Assembly: GCA_015486785.1 (NCBI GenBank)
Contig: WFQZ01000197.1
Span: 1-27,315 of the forward strand
DNA from: Thermoflexales bacterium
GTDB lineage: Bacteria; Chloroflexota; Anaerolineae; B4-G1; SLSP01
Length of the DNA: 27,315 nucleotides
Reading direction: 5' to 3'
Shown: one piece after another, positions 14,105 through 23,153 of the stretch
Position numbering within the stretch: position 1 is the stretch's first letter
Layout of the letters: each line of letters starts with the position of its first letter
Translations under genes and position numbers: made by a program
The notes under the pieces: generated by a model
The model's database searches: none
What the model was told of the DNA's origin: nothing
What the model saw: only the letters and a program-made list of their open reading frames with translations

Positions 14105-15190
14105 ATGTCCATCCGAGATGTCAACGCTTACGCTTTTGTCCACGCTACGGTGCGTGCGCTCTACGCCACGATGCTCCCTGGGGAGACGTGGGAATCGCTG
14201 ATCCAGGCTCCGGATTATCCGGCGATCCTGGCTATCCTATCCAAGACGGTGTACGGGCCGTACTTGCAGCTTGATCCGCAGGAGTTGACGCCGCGCCGGA
14301 CCGCATACCAACTCCGCAGCCATATGAGCGAGATGTACGAAAAGCTCATCCCTTTGACGCCGGAGCCGGGGCAGCAACTCTTAATCCAGCTTTGGCACAT
14401 GTACGAAGTGGACAATGTCAAAGCGGTGCTGCGCGGCGTGGAGGCGAAGGCGACTTGGTATCAAGTACGTCACTTGTTGTACCCGATGCACCGTTACATC
14501 ACGCTGACGATGGCGGATATGGAAAAGATGGTGCATGCCGGTAGTGTGGAACAGGCCATCGACTTGATCCCGCACACACCCTATTACAAAGTCTTGATCC
14601 ATGCGCTGGAGCGGTATCAGGCCGAGCACACGTTGTTCCCGATTGAAGTTGCTGTGGAGTTGGCGCATCGTCGGGCGATGTGGAAGAGTCTGAGGCGGTT
14701 GTCTGGAACCGGTTATCAAAAGGCCGCCGAGGTGATCGGGACAATGCTGGATATTGATAACCTGCTGTGGGCATTGCGCTATCGGGTTTACCATCACCTT
14801 TCGGAACAGGAGATCATCAACTACACGTTGCCGATGGGCTACAAGGTGCATGATAAAGAGATTCGTGCCATTGCTGCCGGAGCGGACATCTCGCAAGTGG
14901 TGAGCAAAATCTATCCGCGAGTGGAAGGGCTGGAACGGTTCGCCGAAAAGCCGGAGGCGAGTCTGGTGACTTTGGAACATGCACTGGATCGCTACTTGAT
15001 TAAAATGTGCCGCAAGGCATTTATGGGATACCCCTTCCACGTGGGCATTCCGGCGGCGTACTTGCTGTTGAATGAGCATGAAATTCGTGACTTGATCATG
15101 CTGATTGAAGCGAAGTCTTCACGCATGCCTTTGGATATGTACATTCCGATGTTGGAGATGCACCTGCAATCCCGTCAGGCTAACAATTAG
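14105..15190 (+). CDS. atpC: V/A-type ATPase subunit C (central stalk-ring adaptor, AC39/subunit d family)
   Basis: 361 residues, close to the family length. The protein links the rotating central stalk (D and F) to the membrane proteolipid ring. The sequence is helical throughout, with the internal three-fold repeat pattern expected of the AC39 fold. The conserved stretches LWHMYEVDNVKAVLRG (near 97-112) and DIDNLLWALRYRVYH (near 217-231) are typical. The ATG lies only 6 nt after the previous stop, with a weak GGAAAG site, so translation may be coupled to the H subunit. The gene order (after H, before I) supports the call. Confidence 0.88.
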   Translation: MSIRDVNAYAFVHATVRALYATMLPGETWESLIQAPDYPAILAILSKTVYGPYLQLDPQELTPRRTAYQLRSHMSEMYEKLIPLTPEPGQQLLIQLWHMYEVDNVKAVLRGVEAKATWYQVRHLLYPMHRYITLTMADMEKMVHAGSVEQAIDLIPHTPYYKVLIHALERYQAEHTLFPIEVAVELAHRRAMWKSLRRLSGTGYQKAAEVIGTMLDIDNLLWALRYRVYHHLSEQEIINYTLPMGYKVHDKEIRAIAAGADISQVVSKIYPRVEGLERFAEKPEASLVTLEHALDRYLIKMCRKAFMGYPFHVGIPAAYLLLNEHEIRDLIMLIEAKSSRMPLDMYIPMLEMHLQSRQANN

Positions 15191-15198
15191 AGGTGAAC

Positions 15199-17145
15199 AT
15201 GTTTCGACCCCTAAAGATGAGCAAAGTGGAAATAACCGTCCCGGAACACGCCGTTTTGCCTGTGACCGAGGCCCTGGCTCGCTCCGAAGTCTTCCACCCG
15301 GTGGATACGAACCCGGTGAAAGAAGATGCTGCGCCATTACCGGCCTCCTGGCGGTCGCAATCGGCGGCCCTCACCGATTTAGAGCGGCGGGTTCTGGAGA
15401 TGATGGAATCGCTCGAAATTGAGGTGGAGCCGCCTCCGGAGGATCTGCACCCTATCGATATTTCTGCGGCCAAGCAAGACGTGTCGGATTTGGAAGAAGA
15501 GGTCAAAGAAGCGATTCAGGGGCGGCGTGAGGCACTGGATCAGTTGGAGGAGTTATCGAAATACGCCCATCACCTGGAGCCGGTAGAGGACCTGGATATC
15601 CAGTTGGACACGTTGCACCATTTGCGCTACACGTTTATCTTGATCGGCGTGATGCCGGAGGCTAACATTAGCCGTTTGCAATCCAGCTTGGACTTGGTGC
15701 CGTTCGTCTTAACGCCTTTGCGCTACGATGGCAACTTGGTGACGGTGATGCTGATCGGGCGGCAAGAGGACGCGAAGATATTGAACCGCGCGGCCCGTAG
15801 TGCTTACCTCAATCCGCTGGAGCTGCCGGAGCAGTACAAAGGCACGCCGAAGGAGATTCTGTTGGCCTTGCGCCGTGACATCACGTTGAGCCAACAGCAT
15901 GTCCAGGAGTGGGAAGATGATATTCGTCACCTGCACAATGTCCACAAACAACACTTAGCCGTCCTTTTGTGGCGCATTCGCGCACGGCGCACGTTGGTGA
16001 GCACTATCGCCTCGTATCGGAAATTGCGCTTCCTGTACCTGATCACCGGCTGGGTGCCCTCGGAGCAGGTAGCCAAGTTGGAAGATGGCGTCTTGACGGT
16101 AACAGATCAAGCCTTGATCGAGGTCTCGCCCCCTTCGTGGCAGGAAAGAAAAACGGTGCCTATCGCCTTGGGGAATCCGTCATTTATGGATTCCTTCCAG
16201 GATCTGGTGACGACTTACGCTTACCCCCATTATGGAGAAATCGATCCCACGCCGCTGGTGGCCTTGAGCTTCCCGTTTATTTACGGCATTATGTTCGGCG
16301 ACGCCGGGCACGGGATATTTCTGGCTCTGCTGGGCTGGTTGCTGCTCAGCCGTAAAGTCCCGATATTGCGCGGCCTGGCCGGCCTGGGTCGGTTGATGAT
16401 CGCGTGCGGCTCGGCAGCGACCTTGTTCGGTTTCCTCTACGGCAGTGTTTTCGGCTTTGAGGATGTGCTCCCCGCGTTATGGCTGAAGCCGATGGACGAT
16501 ATTATGACCATTCTTATCGCCACCGTTGGCATAGGGATGGGATTGATCAGCGTGGGAATGATCTGTAATATCGTCAATGCCGTATGGATGCGGGATTGGA
16601 GCAAGCTGCTGTTCGATCACAATGGCATCGCCGGATTCATTTTCTACTGGTCCATTGTTGGCTGGTCTGCTTCCGCGCTGCTGCCGGGATTCCCCTTGCC
16701 GGGATGGCCGTTCGTCGCGCTCCTGACGATTACCGGTTTGGCTATGCTGTTCGCCGAGCCGTTAGGGAATCTGCTCCAGAAACACAAGCCGCTGGTCGAG
16801 GAGGGACTGGCTACCTACCTTATCGAATCGGCGGTTGAGTTCTTTGAGTCGGTCATCGGCGTGTTGAGCAACACCCTTTCCTACGTGCGTATGGGAGCTT
16901 TCGCCGTAGCTCACGGGAGCTTGAGCCTGGTGGTATTTATCATCGCCAAGCTGATTGCCCCATCCCAGAGTGGATTTTGGTACTGGACTACGGTAGTGTT
17001 GGGGAACCTGTTTATCATTGGGTTTGAAGGATTGATCGTAGGCATTCAGACCTTGCGTTTGGAATACTACGAATTCTTTAGCAAATTTTTCGATGGTGGT
17101 GGAGAACGGTATCGTCCTTTGAAGTTGGTCTCGCAGCAGGATTGA
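15199..17145 (+). CDS. atpI: V/A-type ATPase subunit I (membrane subunit a)
   Basis: 648 residues from ATG 15199 preceded by AGAGGTGA; a GTG at 15193 lies within that site. The N-terminal half (about 1-330) is cytosolic with coiled-coil arms that bind the E/H stalks. The C-terminal half has about seven or eight membrane segments beginning near PFIYGIMFGDAGHG. It forms the ion half-channels and carries the essential arginine R564 in LSYVRMG, which faces the proteolipid carboxylate. The length is normal. A Pro- and Glu-rich stretch around residues 35-90 lies within the cytosolic arm. Confidence 0.95.
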   Translation: MFRPLKMSKVEITVPEHAVLPVTEALARSEVFHPVDTNPVKEDAAPLPASWRSQSAALTDLERRVLEMMESLEIEVEPPPEDLHPIDISAAKQDVSDLEEEVKEAIQGRREALDQLEELSKYAHHLEPVEDLDIQLDTLHHLRYTFILIGVMPEANISRLQSSLDLVPFVLTPLRYDGNLVTVMLIGRQEDAKILNRAARSAYLNPLELPEQYKGTPKEILLALRRDITLSQQHVQEWEDDIRHLHNVHKQHLAVLLWRIRARRTLVSTIASYRKLRFLYLITGWVPSEQVAKLEDGVLTVTDQALIEVSPPSWQERKTVPIALGNPSFMDSFQDLVTTYAYPHYGEIDPTPLVALSFPFIYGIMFGDAGHGIFLALLGWLLLSRKVPILRGLAGLGRLMIACGSAATLFGFLYGSVFGFEDVLPALWLKPMDDIMTILIATVGIGMGLISVGMICNIVNAVWMRDWSKLLFDHNGIAGFIFYWSIVGWSASALLPGFPLPGWPFVALLTITGLAMLFAEPLGNLLQKHKPLVEEGLATYLIESAVEFFESVIGVLSNTLSYVRMGAFAVAHGSLSLVVFIIAKLIAPSQSGFWYWTTVVLGNLFIIGFEGLIVGIQTLRLEYYEFFSKFFDGGGERYRPLKLVSQQD

Positions 17146-17191
17146 GCTGTTCTTGAATCAAAACCAAATCACACAGTTTGAAGGAGGAACG

Positions 17192-17629
17192 ATGTTTTAC
17201 ATTTTCGCATTATTTACCGGATTGACGTTGACGGGGCTGACCTTGATGCTTGTGCCATGGCTGAATGGCTCTCAGGACCCGGAACGCTCGGCGCATGGAT
17301 TCGTGCGGAGCTTGCGCAGTTTCAATCTGCTGCTCACCCTGTTGGTGGTGGGGATGGGCCTGCTATGGTTCTTTGCTCCGGTAGCGGTGCAAGCCGCTGT
17401 TGGCGCACAGAACGCGCCGACCGATCCTTACGCCTCTCTTTCCGCGGCCATCGCCGTGGGGTTAGGCTCGTTGGGCGCGGCTTATGCTGTGGGCACGACC
17501 GGAGCGGCGGCTATCGGGGTGATCGCCGAGAAGCCGGAAGCCTTCGGGCGCGTCTTGATCTTCGTGGGTCTCTCTGAAGGTATTGCCATCTATGGTTTGA
17601 TCATCGCCTTTATGGCTATGACTCGCTAA
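17192..17629 (+). CDS. atpK: V/A-type ATPase subunit K (proteolipid, four membrane segments)
   Basis: 145 residues from ATG 17192 with a strong AAGGAGGAAC site; an in-frame start at 17153 lacks one. This ring-forming subunit carries the ion. The C-terminal hairpin (about 82-143) is a clear proteolipid: Gly/Ala-rich helix SAAIAVGLGSLGAAYAVG, a polar loop with EKPEAFGR, then VGLSEGIAIYGLIIAFM with the ion-binding E129. The N-terminal half (about 3-70) has two membrane segments, no carboxylate and little resemblance to a proteolipid repeat. Enterococcus NtpK is also a four-helix form with one Glu (E139, from memory). There is no glutamine in the C-terminal hairpin helices, which favours H+ over Na+ coupling, but weakly. 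Confidence 0.9.
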   Translation: MFYIFALFTGLTLTGLTLMLVPWLNGSQDPERSAHGFVRSLRSFNLLLTLLVVGMGLLWFFAPVAVQAAVGAQNAPTDPYASLSAAIAVGLGSLGAAYAVGTTGAAAIGVIAEKPEAFGRVLIFVGLSEGIAIYGLIIAFMAMTR

Positions 17630-17635
17630 TCAGCC

Positions 17636-17941
17636 ATGGACGTCTTGATTATTGGCAGCCAGGATGCGGTATTGGGCTTTGCTCTGACCGGAATCCATGG
17701 GCGGACCGTCAACACAGCACAGGAACTGCGGAAAGCCTTGGACGAAGCGGTTGCCGATCACAACGTTGGCATAGTCCTGATTACCGAGGACGTTGCGGAC
17801 CTGGATCGCCCCAGAGTGGAAAAGCTAATGATGCGCAGCGCGATCCCTCTGGTGGTGGAATTACCCGGTCCGAACGGGCCTAATCCTGACCGGCCCACAC
17901 TAAGCGAAATCGTCCGGCGGACGATTGGGGTGAAAATATGA
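17636..17941 (+). CDS. atpF: V/A-type ATPase subunit F (central stalk)
   Basis: 101 residues with the Rossmann-like pattern of subunit F: MDVLIIGSQDAVLGFALTG at the start, IVLITEDVAD (about 46-55) and IPLVVELPGPNG (about 70-81). It binds subunit D in the central rotor. The ATG is 6 nt after the proteolipid stop and has no clear Shine-Dalgarno, so translation is probably coupled. The last codons overlap the next gene in an ATGA junction. Confidence 0.93.
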   Translation: MDVLIIGSQDAVLGFALTGIHGRTVNTAQELRKALDEAVADHNVGIVLITEDVADLDRPRVEKLMMRSAIPLVVELPGPNGPNPDRPTLSEIVRRTIGVKI

Positions 17942-18561
17942 GTCCGCGACATAACGACATTCACACGCTCGAAAGAGCTATCTTGGCACAAGCCGAAGAG
18001 GAAGCGGCCTCCATCCTGGAGGATGCTCAAGAACAGGCTAAGGCCATTCGCGAGCAAGCACAAACGGAAATCGAAGCTGAGTGCCACACGTTGCTGGAAC
18101 ATGCTCAGGAAGAAGCGCAAGCCCAGCGCAGTCACATAGTGGCGGCGGCCCAGATGGAAGCGCACACCTTGAAGTTGAGACGGCGGGAGAAAATCCTGCG
18201 GCAGGTTTTCGACGAATCCCAACGGCGGATTACGGAAATCCTACACTGGCCCAACTACCACTCGTTGGCCTTGGAGCTGATCCGTGAGGCCGCGCAGCGG
18301 CTGGAAGCCGATGAACTGGTTGTGCATGCCGATCCGGAAACGCATCGCCTTATCGGAGAGGATTCCCTGGCCCAGTTGGCGCAAGAGCTTGGCGTGCAAC
18401 TCAGTTTTGGGGATGATCTCACAACTGGAGTGGGCGTCAGCGTGGAAACCACCGATGGGCATCGTCGCTACGACAACCGCCTGGAAGCTCGCTTAGAGCG
18501 GTTACAAGAGTCCCTGCGCACGCCGGTTTATCATATCCTGATGGGAGAATCTTATGAATGA
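17938..18561 (+). CDS. atpE: V/A-type ATPase subunit E (peripheral stalk)
   Basis: 207 residues. The N-terminal half is a long Glu/Gln/Ala-rich coiled coil (about 10-90). The C-terminal globular part contains YHSLALELIREAAQRLEADE and the conserved GVSVETTDGHRRYDNRLEARLERL pattern (about 164-187) that contacts the top of subunit B. It pairs with H/G to form the stator stalk. It overlaps subunit F by four bases and subunit A by eight. Confidence 0.92.
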   Translation: MSPRHNDIHTLERAILAQAEEEAASILEDAQEQAKAIREQAQTEIEAECHTLLEHAQEEAQAQRSHIVAAAQMEAHTLKLRRREKILRQVFDESQRRITEILHWPNYHSLALELIREAAQRLEADELVVHADPETHRLIGEDSLAQLAQELGVQLSFGDDLTTGVGVSVETTDGHRRYDNRLEARLERLQESLRTPVYHILMGESYE

Positions 18562-20338
18562 CACTGACTACAATGCGAAACGCATCGGAGAAGTTATCTG
18601 GGTCAACGGCCCGGTGGTGCGTGCCCGTGGTTCGCAAAAAGTAGGAATGTTGGAAGTTGTGGAAGTTGGTCCTGAACACCTGGTAGGAGAAATCATCGGT
18701 CTGGAACAGGACATTATGACCATTCAGGTGTATGAGGAAACGACAGGACTGCATCCCGGCACGGCGGTATACGGCACGGGGATGCCGCTATCGCTGGAGC
18801 TGGGGCCGGGATTGCTCCGCAGCATCTTCGACGGCATCCAGCGACCCTTGCCGGTGCTGGAAATGCGCAGCGGGGTCTTCATCGGGCGGGGCGTGAAAAC
18901 CACACCGCTCTATCGCAAGCAAAAATGGCAATTCACCCCGCGCGTCGCCGTAGGCGATAAGGTGCGTGGCGGATCAATCCTGGGCACCGTGCCCGAAACC
19001 CCGCTCATTGAGCATCGCGTGATGGTGCCGCCGCGCTTGACCGGCACGTTGACCTGGGTCGCTCCCGAAGGCGAGTACACCATCGTTGATCCCATCGCCC
19101 GGCTGCAAATGGCGCAAGGCGAGCGCGAATTGACGATGATGCACCGTTGGCCGGTGCGACGCCCCCGCCCTTACCAACTCCGCTTGCCCCCCTCCGAGCT
19201 GCTGTTGACCGGGCAGCGGGTCCTTGATACCTTTTTCCCGCTGGCCAAAGGCGGCGCGGCAGCGATCCCCGGCGGATTTGGGGCCGGGAAAACCGTCACT
19301 CAGCACCAGATCGCCAAGTGGAGTGATGCCGACGTGGTGATCTACGTGGGTTGTGGCGAGCGCGGCAACGAGATGACCGAAGTCCTCCAAGAGTTCCCGG
19401 AGTTGACCGACCCGCGCAGCGGCCATCCCCTGATGGAACGCACCATCTTGATCGCCAACACCTCCAACATGCCGGTTGCGGCCCGCGAGGCCAGCATCTA
19501 CACTGGCGTGACCCTGGCCGAATACTACCGCGATATGGGGTACGACGTGGCGATGATGGCCGACTCCACCTCACGATGGGCTGAAGCTCTGCGTGAGATT
19601 TCCGGGCGGCTGGAAGAAATGCCCGCCGAGGAAGGCTATCCGGCCTACCTGGCGGCGCGGCTGGCGGGATTCTACGAACGGGCCGGGCGCGTGGAAACCT
19701 TCAATGACGCTACCGGCTCGGTGAGCATCATCGGGGCGGTCAGCCCTCCCGGCGGCGATTTCTCGGAGCCGGTCACGCAGCACACCCGCCGCTTCACCCG
19801 CTGCTTCTGGGCCTTGGATAAAACCTTGGCCTCGGCGCGGCACTTCCCCTCGATCAACTGGCTGGAAAGTTACAGCGAGTACGTGGACGAAGTCGTGGAT
19901 TGGTGGAAAGCGCAGGGCTATGGAGACTGGTACAACCTGCGAGCCAAAGCGTTGGAACTCTTGCAGCACGAAAGCCACCTTCAACAAATTGTCCAGTTGG
20001 TGGGGCCGGACGCGCTCCCAGACGATCAACGGCTAATCCTGATGACCGCCTGGCTGCTGCGTGAAGGTTTCTTGCAGCAAAACGCCATGGATGAGATTGA
20101 TTCCTATGCCGATGTTGAAAAGCAAATCGCAATGTTGCGGGCCATTCTGCACTTTCACGACCGCGCCTTGAAGGTGGTGGGAAAAGGATGCCCCATCGTG
20201 GTCTTGCACGACCTTCCGGTGGTCAACCGGCTCGTGCGGATGAAAGCGACGGTGGCCAACGGTGAGGTGGAGAAAATCCTCGCCATCTCGCAGGCTGTGG
20301 ATGAGCAGATGGACAAGGTGGAGACAGATTACTTATGA
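18554..20338 (+). CDS. atpA: V/A-type ATPase catalytic subunit A
   Basis: 594 residues, full length. This subunit binds and hydrolyses or makes ATP. Seen: the N-terminal barrel beginning near IGEVIWVNGPVVRA (11-24), the bulge insertion special to V/A-type A subunits (about 115-190), Walker A GGFGAGKT (240-247) with K246 and T247, the catalytic-glutamate motif GERGNE (268-273), and the conserved SVSIIGAVSPPGGDFSEPV. Its presence and the B, D, E, F, C, I and K neighbours define a rotary V/A-type enzyme rather than an F-type. Whether it runs as an ATP synthase or an ion pump cannot be told from sequence. The ATG overlaps the subunit E stop by eight bases after GGGAG. Confidence 0.98.
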   Translation: MNDTDYNAKRIGEVIWVNGPVVRARGSQKVGMLEVVEVGPEHLVGEIIGLEQDIMTIQVYEETTGLHPGTAVYGTGMPLSLELGPGLLRSIFDGIQRPLPVLEMRSGVFIGRGVKTTPLYRKQKWQFTPRVAVGDKVRGGSILGTVPETPLIEHRVMVPPRLTGTLTWVAPEGEYTIVDPIARLQMAQGERELTMMHRWPVRRPRPYQLRLPPSELLLTGQRVLDTFFPLAKGGAAAIPGGFGAGKTVTQHQIAKWSDADVVIYVGCGERGNEMTEVLQEFPELTDPRSGHPLMERTILIANTSNMPVAAREASIYTGVTLAEYYRDMGYDVAMMADSTSRWAEALREISGRLEEMPAEEGYPAYLAARLAGFYERAGRVETFNDATGSVSIIGAVSPPGGDFSEPVTQHTRRFTRCFWALDKTLASARHFPSINWLESYSEYVDEVVDWWKAQGYGDWYNLRAKALELLQHESHLQQIVQLVGPDALPDDQRLILMTAWLLREGFLQQNAMDEIDSYADVEKQIAMLRAILHFHDRALKVVGKGCPIVVLHDLPVVNRLVRMKATVANGEVEKILAISQAVDEQMDKVETDYL

Positions 20339-21768
20339 CCGAAAAAATGAACGCACATTCCATAGGTGGGCAGGAAGTAACCGGCGCAACTCGCATCGAA
20401 GGCCCGTTGCTGGTCATCGAAAACGTCAGCGGGGTTGGCTACGATGAAGTGGTTGAGGTGATCGATCAACGGGGCCGCGTGCGGCGTGGCCGGGTGCTGG
20501 AAGTAGGCGAAGGCATGGCCGTGGTGGAGGTTTTCGCCGGCACCACCGGCTTGACCATTGAAGATACCACCGTCCGTTTCCTGGGACACTCAATGGGCAT
20601 TCCCGTCTCTGTGGAAATGTTGGGGCGCGTGTTTGACGGCCTGGGCACGCCCATTGACGGCGGGCCGGAGCCGTTGGCGGAGCACTGGGCCGATGTGAAC
20701 GGCCAGCCGATCAACCCTACGGCGCGGGTGTATCCGCGCGACCCGATCCAGACCGGCGTTTCGGCAATTGACGGCATGAACACGCTGGTGTTGGGACAGA
20801 AGCTCCCGATCTTCTCCGGCAGCGGACTGCCGCACGATCAATTGGCGGCGCAGATTGTGCGCCAGGCAGCTTTGCCCGAAACCCATCGCCGCGCAGAAGG
20901 CGGGGCTGATTCTAACGAGTTCGCCATCGTCTTCGCGGCCTTGGGCGTGAAGCACGATGTGGCCGAATTCTTCCGCAACTCCTTCGCCGATAGCGGAGCC
21001 TTAGCGCGGGTGGCGATGTTCCTCAACCTGGCCGACGATCCGCCCATTGAGCAACTGATCACCCCACGAGCCGCGCTGGCCTTGGCCGAGTATCTGGCCT
21101 TCGAGAAAGACTATCACGTCTTGGTGGTGCTCACCGACATGACCAACTACTGTGAGGCACTGCGGCAAATCTCCAACATTCGGGGCGAAGTCCCCAGCCG
21201 GAAAGGCTACCCCGGCTATCTCTACAGTGACTTGGCCGGCTTGTACGAACGCACCGGTAGAGTCAAGGGCAGCAAAGGCTCAATCACCCAGTTGCCCATT
21301 CTGACGATGCCCAACGACGACATCACGCACCCGGTGCCGGACCTCACCGGCTACATCACCGAGGGGCAGATCGTGCTCAGCCGCACTCTGTTCCAGCAGG
21401 GCATCTATCCGCCGATCAGCGTGCTGCCCTCGCTTTCGCGGCTGATGAAGGACAGCATCGGCGCGGGGCAGACCCGCGAAGACCACGCGCACCTTTCCGC
21501 CCAACTGTACGCCGCCTATGCGCACGTGCAGGAAGTCCGCTCGCTGGCCTCCGTCATCGGGGAAGAAGAGTTGACCACGGTTGACCGCGCTTACCTGACC
21601 TACGGGAGGGCTTTTGAACGCGAGTTCGTGGGGCAGGCGAAGGACGAAAATCGCACCATTGAGGAAACCTTGAATATCGGCTGGCGGGTGCTTTCCATCC
21701 TGCCGCGCAATGAGTTGACCCGTGTCCGTGAGGATGAGATTGAAAAATACTACGGGAAGAAAAACTAA
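20335..21768 (+). CDS. atpB: V/A-type ATPase regulatory subunit B
   Basis: 477 residues. It has the A/B-family fold but no functional Walker A; the equivalent loop reads SGSGLPHD (161-168), as in all V/A-type B subunits. It completes the non-catalytic half of the A3B3 head. GVSAIDGMNTLVLGQKLPIF (141-160) and the RVFDGLGTPIDGGP stretch (98-111) are typical. The ATG at 20335 overlaps the subunit A stop in ATGA; a second ATG four codons later is possible but further from the GGTGGAG site. Confidence 0.98.
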   Translation: MTEKMNAHSIGGQEVTGATRIEGPLLVIENVSGVGYDEVVEVIDQRGRVRRGRVLEVGEGMAVVEVFAGTTGLTIEDTTVRFLGHSMGIPVSVEMLGRVFDGLGTPIDGGPEPLAEHWADVNGQPINPTARVYPRDPIQTGVSAIDGMNTLVLGQKLPIFSGSGLPHDQLAAQIVRQAALPETHRRAEGGADSNEFAIVFAALGVKHDVAEFFRNSFADSGALARVAMFLNLADDPPIEQLITPRAALALAEYLAFEKDYHVLVVLTDMTNYCEALRQISNIRGEVPSRKGYPGYLYSDLAGLYERTGRVKGSKGSITQLPILTMPNDDITHPVPDLTGYITEGQIVLSRTLFQQGIYPPISVLPSLSRLMKDSIGAGQTREDHAHLSAQLYAAYAHVQEVRSLASVIGEEELTTVDRAYLTYGRAFEREFVGQAKDENRTIEETLNIGWRVLSILPRNELTRVREDEIEKYYGKKN

Positions 21769-21789
21769 TCAGCTTGAAGGAGGTCGCTT

Positions 21790-22527
21790 ATGACGCGGCT
21801 CCGAGTTGCGCCAACCCGCAGTAACCTGTTCAAGATTCGGGATAACCTGCGGTTGGCTCGTGAGGGATACAGCATCCTGGATAAAAAGCGCGAGACGCTG
21901 ACGACCGAGTTGCTCCACATGGCGCACGAGGCCCGGCAGTTGCAAGAGCGCGTGTGGGCTATGCTGGCGGACGCCTATCACGCGATGGAGATGGCTCGCC
22001 TTTCAATGGGGCGGGAGCACCTGGAATGGGTGGCCCTTTCCGTCACCAGCACCATTGAGGTGCGGGTGATCCCGCACAGCGTGATGGGCGTGCCCATCCC
22101 CACTGTCGAAAGTCACGGTGGGCCGCCGAAAACTCCGTATGGGTACGCCAACACCACGGTGGAGCTAGACGAAGCTGCCTTGCGCTTTCGCAAAGTGCTG
22201 GCCGAAATCCCGGCGTTGGCGGAAACGATGACCACCGTCTGGCGGCTGGCCCGCGAGTTGCAAAAGACTCAACGGCGGGTGAATGCCTTGCAGTACATCT
22301 TCATTCCGCAGTACGAAGAGACGGTGGCCTACATTGAAAGTGCGCTTGAAGAACGGGAACGCGAAGAGACTTTCCGCCTCAAGCGCATCAAGTCGAAAGT
22401 CTCCGCGCCCACGGTTGGGCCGCCGGAGCGCGAATACACGCAGCCTACTCGTGATGTATCCGGTGGTTTATCCATCGTGTATCGGGATACCGGCGATGGC
22501 CGGTTGACTTCGGCAGATTTCGATTGA
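21790..22527 (+). CDS. atpD: V/A-type ATPase subunit D (central rotor shaft)
   Basis: 245 residues. The N-terminus TRLRVAPTRSNLFKIRDNL followed by a long helix, and the C-terminal helical part with RRVNALQYIFIPQYEETV (about 163-180), are the conserved ends of the D-subunit coiled coil that rotates inside A3B3. It is preceded by a strong GAAGGAGGTCG site. A charged extension of about 40 residues follows the usual end and makes it somewhat longer than many homologues. Last gene of the ATPase operon, followed by a terminator. Confidence 0.96.
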   Translation: MTRLRVAPTRSNLFKIRDNLRLAREGYSILDKKRETLTTELLHMAHEARQLQERVWAMLADAYHAMEMARLSMGREHLEWVALSVTSTIEVRVIPHSVMGVPIPTVESHGGPPKTPYGYANTTVELDEAALRFRKVLAEIPALAETMTTVWRLARELQKTQRRVNALQYIFIPQYEETVAYIESALEEREREETFRLKRIKSKVSAPTVGPPEREYTQPTRDVSGGLSIVYRDTGDGRLTSADFD

Positions 22528-22533
22528 AATTAT

Positions 22534-22579
22534 AAAGGCGAGAAGGGGGATCGGGAAAAGCCAACTTCTCGCTTTTTTT
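22534..22579 (+). terminator. Intrinsic terminator of the ATPase operon
   Basis: GCGAGAAG (22538-22545) pairs with CTTCTCGC (22565-22572) across a 19-nt loop, directly followed by seven T. The flanking AAAG before the stem can pair with the T run and lengthen it. It lies 7 nt after the subunit D stop and before the next gene's ribosome-binding site. Confidence 0.8.
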
Positions 22580-22601
22580 CAAACTTAACCAGGAGGTTAC
22601 G

Positions 22602-23069
22602 ATGAGTGTTCGATCTCCTTTTACCCATATTTTGGTGCCGGTGGATGGCTCTGATTCCTCAATTAGCGCGGGAAAGTTAGCCATTCAGATCGCCTGTGCG
22701 CACAAAATCCCGATCACCTTCATCTACGTGATAGACTGCACCGTCACATCCGACATTGCCGGTTCCACCGGGAAATCCATCGAAGAGGTGGGGCGAGAGC
22801 TGGAACGCAAAGGGCGGCGTTATCTCACCTACATGGAAAACCTCGCCAAAGAAGAAGGCCTGGAGACTCACCGTCAGATCAGGCATGGCGTCCCCTACCG
22901 CGAGATCGCCGATGCCGCCAAGGAACACCAGGCCAGCCTAATCGTCATCGGCAAGGTGGGATGCCAAGGGCCGTATTGTGGCCGCCGCGTGGGACGTGTG
23001 GCGACACAAGTCCTTGAGTACACCACTTGCCCGGTCATGGTCGTGCGTCCCCAGCCCAGCCAACGCTAA
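22602..23069 (+). CDS. Universal stress protein (UspA family), atypical nucleotide-binding loop
   Basis: 155 residues with the single-domain Usp pattern: FTHILVPVDGSDSS at the start (VDGS 14-17), the long middle helix, and ASLIVIG followed by TTCPVMVVRP at the end. ATP-binding Usps carry G-x2-G-x9-G(S/T). Here GKVG (117-120) is present, but the third glycine comes one residue late (G131) and is followed by Arg, with two cysteines in the loop (C121, C126). ATP binding is therefore uncertain. The ATG follows AGGAGG with good spacing. The gene stands between two hairpins, so it may have its own transcript, though no clear promoter was seen. Confidence 0.9.
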   Translation: MSVRSPFTHILVPVDGSDSSISAGKLAIQIACAHKIPITFIYVIDCTVTSDIAGSTGKSIEEVGRELERKGRRYLTYMENLAKEEGLETHRQIRHGVPYREIADAAKEHQASLIVIGKVGCQGPYCGRRVGRVATQVLEYTTCPVMVVRPQPSQR

Positions 23070-23091
23070 TTTCCCCCCAAATTCGGTGTTA

Positions 23092-23119
23092 GGGGGATAG
23101 CGGGCTTTCGCTATCCCCC
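23092..23119 (+). terminator. Strong hairpin after the usp gene (terminator-like, weak T run)
   Basis: GGGGGATAGCG (23092-23102) and CGCTATCCCCC (23109-23119) form a perfect 11-bp stem with a six-base loop. The following bases (GGTGTGGATTTTA) have only a short delayed T run, so termination may be partial; an mRNA-stabilising or processing hairpin is possible. Confidence 0.55.
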
Positions 23120-23153
23120 GGTGTGGATTTTATCTGCCCTCAGGAGCTGTGCT

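Noticed and set aside
22504..22536. TTGACT with AATTAT/TATAAA as a promoter for the usp gene
   Set aside because: Spacing is 18-21 nt, and the start site would fall inside the ATPase terminator stem, so a functional promoter is unlikely.
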